Assembly (NCBI GenBank): GCA_037783545.1
Contig: JBBELK010000836.1
Span: 62,001-126,000, forward strand
Reading direction: 5' to 3'
Source: Henricia sp. BOLD:AAB3569
Lineage: Eukaryota > Echinodermata > Asteroidea > Spinulosida > Echinasteridae
DNA length: 64,000 nucleotides
This document shows, in pieces, positions 11,244-23,200 of this stretch. A model generated the notes under the pieces. It was not told the DNA's origin. It worked only from the letters and a program-made list of their open reading frames with translations, and did no database searches. Position 1 is the stretch's first letter. The number at the start of each line of letters is the position of its first letter. A program made the translations under genes and the position numbers.

Positions 11244-14200
11244 GTAACTTGCTTTCACAAATTCTTAGAAATTTAGTAATTAACAGAGCCGATCCTACAT
11301 TTTAGAGGGGGGAGGGGGTGTAAAAGAATCCAACGACCTAATATATTGCGTCGGGGAGAATGAATATTAATTAGGGTTTGTTATGCCTTTACCCGACGTA
11401 TATTACCACTGTATACTCAGTGCTTTTCCGAGACACCATGAACAACTTCATAGCGTGCTCGGGTGCGACTCGAACCCACGACCACCTGCAAACAAGGCAG
11501 ACGTCTTAACCACTCGACCACCGAGCTAGCCGGTGTTTAATGGCCGGTTCAAATCATTTCGCAACGGGAATCGCAATTAATTAATAAATAATTGATTTAG
11601 CTTGCGTCGGAGAGAATGAATGTTAATTAGGGTTTGATTAATACAATTTTGTTTCTGTGTCTGTTATAAGTTACTGTAAGATGATGAAGAACAAACCTCG
11701 CCAGGATCATGAAATGCTGTACAAACAAACCGCAGATAGTCTGTTTTCATTTGTACTACGTAACAATCGATACACGAAGGACAGGATAAGCACCCCACAC
11801 GTTCTGTGGGATTTAGTGCGTTGAAATTGACCCAATGCGTAGAGCACAATTATAACATATAGACCGTATCGAATAGCCGCCATTTCGTGGGGCAGTTTCT
11901 TTGTTTCTTGAGGACATGCATGGTTGCACATATTGTGCTTCCATTGTTGAACGGTTTAAGTAACAAAGAGTGCCCCACAAGATGGCAGCTATTCGATACG
12001 GTCTATACTCTTGTTAACGTAACGAACAATGCAAAATGGTATCAGGATTGGTTGTTTTCCCGCGAGTGGTGGTGCATGGATAACTGGTTAAAAATAGCAT
12101 TAGTACGGATCCACGTATAAGCCTTACAAAGGGGCTTTTCCGGAGCAAAATGTGACATAAAAATGTTTACTTGATAATTTAACTCGATGTGTTTACCCAT
12201 TACCGTTCTGTAAATGTTTACCTTATCTTTCTCGCACTTTTTAACGGTTGTTTATTAATTTTGTTCCAAGTATGTGCCAAATTTCGCATGCTTTTTATTT
12301 ACTTTACTTTGTGCGCGATGTACTTTCACAAAATACAATAACAAAAAGCTCGCTAAAATCAATAGAGTAAAAAGAGATGTTTATTTTGTTTTCGCATTGC
12401 GCATCCTTGTGCATTTAGCCTTCAATTATTCAATGTGTCAGCAACAAGCGAAGGGAAAGCGATGGAATTATGGTTGTCCGAAAGCGACATTTTCCGCACC
12501 AAGTATATCCGATGTGTTCCGGCGCAAGTGTGTCTGCCCCAGGCTTATTTACGTCTAGTTACTGAACCGAATCCCCAAGCCGTTTACAAGATTCGACACG
12601 TTCACGCCCTTTACCGTGTCTGATATGCAATTGCTCCAGGGACGGGACTGGGGGCGTGAGATGGCGTGTTCTCGTCCCGTCAAAAACATGACGGATTCGT
12701 GCCGTCACATCCCAATTTATGCATCAGGAAAATGAGAACACGAAGGGGCAAAAGAGAAGCACTTGACGCATGGATGAGTGCCGACTAGCCAGATGGACGG
12801 GATAATTCCCACTTAACAGCTTGGGTGTCGTCCCTTTTATCTCTCCGTAATACCCACGATGCATGCAAATCAGAATTCTCTGGGATGGGTCAGATAAGAT
12901 CAGTGACATCAGATGTAAGTCTTACATCTTATGTCTTGGAATACATGCATTTCAGCGCTTTGAAGGAAGCACAGAACTATTAAAAAGGTCGCAGACCTCA
13001 AGTACATGTAATATGTCTGCACCATCAGATGTTTCTATCCAGCACCCCCATCGTTCCCTACCACCAATCCACCCCAGTAATATCGCAGGTGTAGTCGTAA
13101 TTTTACCAAATACAGGCAAAGTTAGTTTGTTTGTTTGTTTGTGTAGTTGATTATTGCTATCTGCGCGGTTGCTTGTTTTGTCACTCTAAAATATATATGC
13201 CATTTTGTCAAACCTGTACCTATCACGGCGTTCACGGAAAATAATCCGATCCTCTTAAGTGGCGTTCGGGCCATGTACTCGTGTTAACACGAACATACTC
13301 CTAGCGCGCAAACGACGAGAATAACGACACTCGGGTCAGCCGATCCGAGTGCAGTGCGCAGAACGACACGCACGAACGCAGCCTCATCCTTCAAGCGTCA
13401 AATGCTATTCAGCAGGACGATGTGTGCCGTCCAGTTACGTCATGAACTACACTCTCAAGACACTTTCATCCAAGCAGTTAAAGGCACAGGCTCGTCAGCA
13501 ATGCGCGCCCGCCAAATGTGTGCCACGCAATACGCAGCTCCATAGCAAAGGTATGGAGCTGCGTGTTTCGAGCACGAATTTGGCGGGCGCGCATTGCTGG
13601 CGAGCCTTGCCTTTAAAGGAAGAGGCAATACTTGTTTGGAATTATTGACGAATTTAATCAAAAATATTACCGATGTATTGCCCGGTGCATAAACCTTCAT
13701 GAAAATCCTTTTTTTTTGTCAACGTCGGCAAGACAATTTATTTTGAAATTTTAAAAGGGATGATGACGTCAACCATGCAATGATTGCATGGATGACGTCA
13801 AGATTGATGCCTTGTTTCCCGTCTGCCACACGACGTGAAGGCTGCGTTCGGGCGTGCAGTTCTCGTTACTCGGGAGTAATGCGTGCGCATTGCACTCGGG
13901 TCACATCACGCGAACGGCAAGTCCGCAGTCCGCGTGCGCGAATGGCAATCAGTGAAGATATGGCCGTCTCTTGCCATCACTGCACAAGAAACGCCGTTTA
14001 ATTGCTCACAAGAAACTGAGGAAATACAGGCCGTAAGTCGTGAGAACCTTTGATGCCGTCTAAAACAAACCTTAGTGAGTTATTGTTTCAGTTATTGAGT
14101 TGACACGTTGAGCAAATTCACCAAAAATCCCACCCATATTCCACCATCTTCGTACAAATCACATGACACTTGACAGGAGTACGAGCACACTCCCCATTTG

Positions 14201-17200
14201 TTGGGGAGTAGTGAGAGCATACTCTCACTGACCCGAGTGTCGTTATTCTTGCCGTTCACGCGCGCAGGAGTATAACTCGTGTTAACACGAGTACACGCCC
14301 GAACGCAGCCGAAGTGTGTAAAATATGTTGTGACCTGACCCACGTCCTCTCAAGTCCGAGCAAAAGATGGCGAGTTACATGAAGCATACAGAGTATGCAA
14401 CCCTTTGCAAATGTTGTCTCTTCCTTTAAAACTGAAAGGGGACCTCAATCCCTCGCAAGTTAACTCGATAGCAGCTAACGTTTAATATGACATGTGGCTT
14501 AATGACATCATTTCCGATTCTTCTCAATTCCATTTCCAAGTCTCAATCGCACATCACGTTTGCCCGCCAGTCGGTCGGCCCTACTTCCTGTTGTAAGTGA
14601 CAAATTAACGTGAGATGTCATTTCGAGAAATGACTGCAAGATTGACTAGAGGCGATGATCGAATGTCGTCTTTGACGTCTCAATGTTTGCATTGTACGAT
14701 GCTTTATTGCCTCAGGATGTATGGGTTCTGTATTGACGCGTGCTAGGTATAAAAATCGCATTTTCCAAACGGTTGTATTGGGTTCGCCTTAAGGATGTTT
14801 CTGCAGCAACGGATGCGATTTTTTCCCAAACGACAAAACAGGCAGCGACCTGAAAGTGAATGAAGTCGATTCGAAAACGCCTGAAGATGTTACAAGTAAA
14901 CACTCTTGTGACTTACTCTCAATTATTCTAAGTCAATGTCGTCCACATCACTTCAGAGTGGGAATATCAATGACTGTTTTCCTTCTACGTTGTTGCCTTA
15001 GACGCTGTATGTGCTGCGTTCCTATCACGTGAGGCTCCGAGTGTTTGAAGAGCCCCGGGCAGATGTATGTTGTTGCAGCGTTTTACATTCTTCCGCGCTT
15101 TGCATTTCCTGCGCTTTACATTTCCCGCGCTTTACAATTTCTCACCTTGTTAGTATGAGATAATTTCTGTCAATTCGCAATGAACTTGAAGGTTTTAGGT
15201 TTCAGGTTAAGACGCCCTTTGAGTCTTAACACTTCGCCCTGAGGGATATGACGAACGGTGCTAGGCGACGGTGGATAACGTCAGTGCTCCAAATACGCTA
15301 TGTGTTCAAGTTTCTTCCTTAAAGAGACACTATATATAGACTCGTGTCTTGGATTTGCGAAAATGTCTTTTGTCGTCTGTCCACTGTAAGACGGAGACCT
15401 TCTCGGGCCGGTGCTAATCATGCGCCTGTTCCTCTCATCCATATTATGCTAGCAAATACGGTTTCTCAATCAGAACTAGAATTGTCCACATGACGAGGGA
15501 CCAGCAAATATTTGACGTGCGAAAGTATCGCCTCCAGGCGCGCATTTGACGCTGGATGAGCACTGTGGATGCCGGTTAATATTTTCATACCGGGGCCACA
15601 TAGTGACTACACGAGTGGACTATATAGAACTACATTTGCTTTCACAAAATTAACATTAAAAACATTATACGTTTTCTTCTCAAAAACCTGAAACTTTCAA
15701 AGTGTTTCCAAAGTTTTGATGGGTGCAGTGTATGTCAACATTTTATGCAACCGGACGCAAATCAAATTTAATTTAAAAAACAACTTTGAAAGTAGGACAC
15801 AAATCTAAAAGTTTGGTGCTTTTCATTAAACGTTTGATTTTTAGTCCCAGGATATTTCGGAATACTACATATCCCAAGAAAGTTAAACATGACAAATTTG
15901 AGAGAAAAAAACGTTCCATTCTTGGCTTCGACTTGTTAGATTTTATAAATGTCAATTCTCGGTGAATTATTGTAACTCAGAAAAAATTACATTAATATAT
16001 TCTTATTTCTAAGACCGCATACGAAAGATATGTTAGTAATGAAGCACGCTCCCCGAAGCAGGACAAGCGCCGAACCGGAGCTTATACAGCCTCAAGGCAA
16101 CCGTTTCGCGAACATCTCACTTTCTCTTCGTTTGCAAACACACGAAGCTGCGAAAGAGGAATTTTGTTTTTATTTATAGAACTTGTAGCCCATTTTGGGC
16201 GAGACATTGACAGGATCGTGTTTCTATGTATTCTGGAACTGGAGCTCCGGACTGACGCAGGTAAACGAGCGTCCAGACGGATCTATTTACCGGGAAGAGA
16301 GATCCTAATTTCGCCTGGCAGTTTAATGCAACGCAAAACGCCAAAAGCTCCCCTCCCCAAACTATATAGTCTCGTTGAAGGGGATACGCTGAACGTTTTG
16401 CGTTGTGTTTAGAAAACGCACGTCTATGACTCCGGTTTGGCCAAAATTTCATAGCGCGGGGTCCTTTTACTCAAGGGGAAAAATAGAGATGCATCGTATT
16501 TGATGACTCGCGAATCCTGACACGAGACTATAGGCTAACAAGGTCGGGTTTCGCGCCTTCGTCGTGCATGCAAACTGGACACCCGGTTTTTGGTTTGTTT
16601 GCAGTAAAACTAGACGCATAGACGTCTGTTAAAGTGCCAATGTTATTCCTTTCGCTCGAACCTCTCAGCAGGGAAAGATATCAAAGAAAAACATGACTCG
16701 AAGATCTATAAAAGACGCCTTAATGCTGGAGTTTGAAGCCGTTTGCGTATAGGATGTAGTAATGTAAACATCCACTGCACTCCTGTTTGTTTTTGTAAGT
16801 TTCCTTCCTTGTTCGAGCTTGGTACTCGTTTCTATCGATTGATTTCGGACTGAGGGCCTACACCCTCTGGCCCTCTAAGATATCACAAGATTATCACTGC
16901 TTTACCTTAACAAATAACAATATGCTTAGAATTGCATGTAGAGTTACGACTGCGGCTTTGTTATGGTTTATCATATTTTTTCATAATTCGATATATATTT
17001 TTAGGAAGGGCCTGGCTTTTGCAGTTGAGCTGATGCAGCAGAAACGCACAATAGGGAAAATCACTCCACATTCTGTACGTGAAACCACCCTTTGATGCAT
17101 AGTGGTATTGTCTGACCCATCGGTGCCGTTTCATACTTCGTAAGACGACGTGGGTCCAGCAAAAGAGCGCCCACACGACTTGCAATGGCTTTTACCTCGT

Positions 17201-20200
17201 CACGTCTTCGATGCCAATTTGAAAATCACCGTATTATATGGCGAAGCACAATGCGTGCGCACAACTCAATTATGCCTTGGCGCATGTCTACCGTGACATC
17301 ATCGATTACACTATCTTTCAAACTTGGGCTGCTTTCGAGCGCTCGTCCCTGGTGCTCCCAGGCGTTGGGAACGTTGCGTCACACACATGCGTATACACAA
17401 TCGCGCTCAAAAGCGTTATCGGGATCCCTGGTGCACCACGGTCATTAGAAATTACATCCCCGCTAATAAAATCTTGGTCTTCCACAAAATAAATCACAGA
17501 TATCTGATGAAAATAAATCATGAAAATATTTACAACATTTTGTTTCGATGTGGAAGCTTGAACATTCAAAATATCAACCCAAATTTCCAGAATCCTTCTA
17601 CGACGCGCCAGCCATTTTCGCCGAGTCATGCATGAGTACGCGCAACTGGGCATGTCTCCCATTGTCCCGACGACGTGATGGTTGGGAGCAGTTGGTGCCA
17701 CCATCTGGTGCACCAACGCGCTTTCGGGCGAGCACCAGGGAACATCGGGGATCCCTGCAGGTGCCGCGCTCGAAAGCAGCCCAGGTCAGAACGCGTGCAT
17801 GTCTAATGCAATACTTCAGGCTGTCTCCCATGGCGCCAAAATACTTGATATTCATCAATTTAATTTAGACAGACAACGAGTATGATTCCCATATAAAAGC
17901 AACTACACTATACCAGCAATGTAATATCAATATGCCCGCTTTATATGACGTGTCAATGAAGTACAAGGACTATAAATGCCCTTTAATTCCGACTCTCTTC
18001 GTTTTCTCATTAATAATCCCGCACAGTGCCGTTTATTTCCTTTCAATATAGCCGTGCACCACCTGTTGACCGCCATGTCAGTCTTTGAATAGACCCTGCT
18101 ACGTCTGTATATTACTCGGGGCTTCTAATTTAATTGCCGCCAGATAGATCCACCTTCAAAGAGACTAAATTTTATTCGGTAAGCCTCGTCTATTTTTTTT
18201 TTCTTTCTTCTTTTTGCTTGGATGATGTCAATGAGCTCCTGATGTCGGCTCTGTGTGTTCAACAGAGCGCACCACCACGCGGCTTGCTTCACCAAGTTCA
18301 ATATTAATATACCGCAGTCTCCTATGGACCTCATCCATACCGTACCGCAGCCATGCAGAGGCCGCTTAACACGGGATGTTGCCTTCGCATTGGATTTAGT
18401 AACTAAAATGTGACACTTGTAAAGACTGCTTCAGCCCACTCACTATAGCCTTGATCAGAAGAAGGCGTGAATCTTCAGTCGTCCTTATGAAGACGTCAAG
18501 ACGTCAATATCATTATCGCAGTCTGTCCAAAAGGATGCAAAATTAATATCGCCCGTCGGTCGATAAATAAACGTGTATTTTCACACGGAAGTAAATGATA
18601 CAAGATATTGAAGACGGTTGGTCAGCTGTCAACTTGGACTATCGATATATTGAAGGAACGTGACATTTTTGACCACCCCGTTTTTCCCGTGGGTGTTGAG
18701 ATTTTCATACCACATCACGTGTCATATTTTTCTCATTACCATTCTGAAATTTCGCGTTCTCAATCTGTATATTTCATGGGGTATCGTAACAAATCCATCG
18801 AAGTTTATAGTAAACTAATTTATACGGTTAGGCCTACATAAAGCAGTGCAGTGGTTACACCAACCTTTCTGTCTCCACATCCAAATTGGAGATTGTAAAT
18901 TTTCCTGTTTTCTTCCCATGGATATTATTTTGGGGAGGTATTTTTTATTGATTGTTTAGAATAAAATCCATTTAAAAAAAAAATGTCTGCTCAGACACGC
19001 TGCTTTAAAGGCACAGGCTCGTCAGCAATGCGCGCGCGCCAAATTCGTGCACGAAATACACAGCTCCATAGCAAAGGCATGGAGCTGCGTATTTCGTGGC
19101 ACGAAATTGGCGCCCGCATTGCTGACGAGGCTGTGCCTTGAATATGTAGCCTCCACGAGTATGAGCTCAACCGTGAGCACGGCTGTGTCACTGGGTCGCG
19201 CGTGCTGTATAGATGCAAGCCAAACGACACATTGCACAAGAAGCACAGCACATCTCTCAGACCACAGCAACCCATAAACAGTAATACGTAACGACAGACC
19301 AAAGCCCTTCTACAACAAGACGGCTGGATATAGCGAAAATTATACAAGAAAAGTGAATGAAATCTGACAAGTTAATCTCAGTATGACATTTAGATGACTA
19401 GTACATAGCAAGGACTTGAATGAATAATTCATGACCAATGTGGCGCATGATTGCTATTCCCAATGCTAGACCTTGTTGCACATTATCTTCAATGTTTCCT
19501 CGACAAACACGAATTAATGCCTATAGACGATTGAGTATGCAAACTTTGGCCAACAGTGTTCTGAATAATAAAAAAATCTTGACCCACGCAATAGGCAGAG
19601 CTGTCCATACAACACCTTGTCTAGTGTCCGGGGTGTTTTCAAAGCGATGCCTGTCGAGTGTTTGTGGAGCACGTGCTCCTCGGCGGCAAAGGTAAAAAGA
19701 GGAGAGGTTAAAAGGTTTGAAGGAGTCGGCAATAAAACTCGGAGTGCATCCTGGGTGATATTGGAGCTAGTATGCTTGGTGTGTCATGAATACCGGTCAC
19801 TTAGCTTGGTAAACCCGGAGTGCATCCTGGGTGATATTGGAGCTAGTATGCTTGGTGTGTCATGAATACCGGTCACTTAGCTTGGTAAACCCGGAGTGCA
19901 TCCTGGGTGATATTGGAGCTAGTATGCTTGGTGTGTCATGAAAACCGGTCACTTAGCTTGGTAAACCCGGAGTGCATCCTGGGTGATATTGGAGCTAGTA
20001 TGCTTGGTGTGTCATGAATACCGGTCACTTAGCTTGGTAAACCCGGAGTGCATCCTGGGTGATATTGGAGCTAGTATGCTTGGTGTGTCATGAATACCGG
20101 GCACTTAGCTTGGTAAACCCGGAGTGCATCCTGGGTGATATTGGAGCTAGTATGCTTGGTGTGTCATGAATACCGGTCACTTAGCTTGGTAAACCCGGAG

Positions 20201-23200
20201 TGCATCCTGGGTGATATTGGAGCTAGTATGCTTGGTGTGTCATGAAAACCGGTCACTTAGCTTGGTAAACCCGGAGTGCATCCTGGGTGATATTGGAGCT
20301 AGTATGCTTGGTGTGTCATGAATACCGGTCACTTAGCTTGGTAAACCCGGAGTGCATCCTGGGTGATATTGGAGCTAGTATGCTTGGTGTGTCATGAATA
20401 CCAGTTACTTAGCTTGGTAAACCCGGAGTGCATCCTGGGTGATATTGGAGCTAGTATGCTTGGTGTGTCATGAATACCGGTCACTTAGCTTGGTAAACTC
20501 GGAGTGCATCCTGGGTGATATTGGAGCTAGTATGCTTGGTGTGTCATGAATACCGGTCACTTAGCTTGGTAAACCCGGAGTGCATCCTGGGTGATATTGG
20601 AGCTAGTATGCTTGGTGTGTCATGAATACCGGTCACTTAGCTTGGTAAACCCGGAGTGCATCCTGGGTGATATTGGAGCTAGTATGCTTGGTGTGTCATG
20701 AATACCGGTCACTTAGCTTGGTAAACCCGGAGTGCATCCTGGGTGATATTGGAGCTAGTATGCTTGGTGTGTCATGAATACCGGTCACTTTAGCTTGGTA
20801 AACCCGGAGTGCATCCTCGGTGATATTGGAGCTAGTATGCTTGGTGTGTCATGAATACCGGTCACTTAGCTTGGTAAACCCGGAGTGCATCCTGGGTGAT
20901 ATTGGAGCTAGTATGCTTGGTGTGTCATGAATACCGGTCACTTTAGCTTGGTAAACCCGGAGTGCATCCTCGGTGATATTGGAGCTAGTATGCTTGGTGT
21001 GTCATGAATACCGGTCACTTAGCTTGGTAAACCCGGAGTGCATCCTGGGTGATATTGGAGCTAGTATGCTTGGTGTGTCATGAATACCGGTCACTTTAGC
21101 TTGGTAAACCCGGAGTGCATCCTGGGTGATATTGGAGCTAGTATGCTTGGTGTGTCATGAATACCGGTCACTTAGCTTGGTAAACCCGGAGTGCATCCTG
21201 GGTGATATTGGAGCTAGTATGCTTGGTGTGTCATGAATACCGGTCACTTAGCTTGGTAAACCCGGAGTGCATCCTGGGTGATATTGGAGCTAGTATGCTT
21301 GGTGTGTCATGAATACCGGTCACTTAGCTTGGTAAACCCGGAGTGCATCCTGGGTGATATTGGAGCTAGTATGCTTGGTGTGTCATGAATACCGGTCACT
21401 TAGCTTGGTAAACCCGGAGTGCATCCTGGGTGATATTGGAGCTAGTATGCTTGGTGTGTCATGAATACCGGTCACTTAGCTTGGTAAACCCGGAGTGCAT
21501 CCTGGGTGATATTGGAGCTAGTATGCTTGGTGTGTCATGAATACCGGTCACTTAGCTTGGTAAACCCGGAGTGCATCCTGGGTGATATTGGAGCTAGTAT
21601 GCTTGGTGTGTCATGAATACCGGTCACTTAGCTTGGTAAACCCGGAGTGCATCCTGGGTGATATTGGAGCTAGTATGCTTGGTGTGTCATGAATACCGGT
21701 CACTTAGCTTGGTAAACCCGGAGTGCATCCTGGGTGATATTGGAGCTAGTATGCTTGGTGTGTCATGAATACCGGTCACTTAGCTTGGTAAACCCGGAGT
21801 GCATCCTGGGTGATATTGGAGCTAGTATGCTTGGTGTGTCATGAATACCGGTCACTTAGCTTGGTAAACCCGGAGTGCATCCTGGGTGATATTGGAGCTA
21901 GTATGCTTGGTGTGTCATGAATACCGGTCACTTAGCTTGGTAAACCCGGAGTGCATCCTGGGTGATATTGGAGCTAGTATGCTTGGTGTGTCATGAATAC
22001 CGGTCACTTAGCTTGGTAAACCCGGAGTGCATCCTGGGTGATATTGGAGCTAGTATGCTTGGTGTGTCATGAATACCGGTCACTTAGCTTGGTAAACCCG
22101 GAGTGCATCCTGGGTGATATTGGAGCTAGTATGCTTGGTGTGTCATGAATACTGGTCACTTAGCTTGGTAAACCCGGGCGGGTCAGCCTTGTATGTTTGA
22201 TATAACACGCCCTGCTGCCATGTTGTTGCCAGAGGCGGATCCAGCCTCATTAAAATACTTTTAAACAATAAAATTCAGGGGGTCGGACCCCTGAAATCCA
22301 ATGTATTCCTGTATTTTAATGAGGCTGGATAAACCAAAGTTTACCAAAGACGGCTGGAGTAAACAGTAAACAAACACATGTCTTGGACTTTTTAAAAGCC
22401 GTTATAGAAACATTTTGTGAAATTGACACATGGATAAAAATCAAGAAATAAAGCAGACTTCTTCAATTTATCTCTATAAAATGTAATGAGAAAACTCCTG
22501 CAACGACATATATATGAGGTTGTTTTTCGTTAACTTTACGGTTTAAAAATGTATTGAGATATATTTCTGTAACTTAAAGTGCACCAAGGTCGCAAAAACC
22601 TGTTGTTTGAACTTTCAGTTTATAACCACCTCGAGTCGGAAACTGCACTTCATTATTCCCAATTACTTTGAACTGCGGCGTGAAAGTCAAGTCCCTAGAG
22701 ACACAAAAATGTTGAGTAAACATTTTTGAAATGGACAATGATTTCGTATCGCAGACACGAGACGAATACTGCAATATAGATTGCGATATTTAGCTGAAGA
22801 TACAACGGCTTGCCTTGTGATTGATCACGGTGAATAGCGCGCTTGGCAGAAGCGTCATTGTCCAAGACGATCGATTTGCACCCGTCCACCATGCGCGGGG
22901 CAAACCACGTCGCAGCAGGCAATGTACCAAAATTAACTGAAATATCTCACTATCTCCCAAGGCAAAAAGTGTCGTAAGATTATCAACTGGGCTATGAAAC
23001 GCGATCAAAGATCTTTACATGCACACATTGCCTCGCTTTACAATTTATTGGACGAGGTTGCGCCTGCACTGGCAAAACATATTCCAGAAATAGCTTTCTT
23101 AAACTAAACAACCTTGTGTTTTAAGACGCCATTGGGACACATAAATATCAGGTTTCGCTGTGATATTTGGAGGATTTCTTATTCCAAAACGGAAATGATA

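Noticed and set aside
17318-17868. Overlapping open frames of 86-132 codons on both strands
   Set aside because: They coincide with the inverted-repeat element and mirror each other; no protein motif is present.
19741-22175. CRISPR array as an explanation for the regular repeat
   Set aside because: The whole 76-bp unit is repeated without unique spacers, and the DNA is an animal intron.
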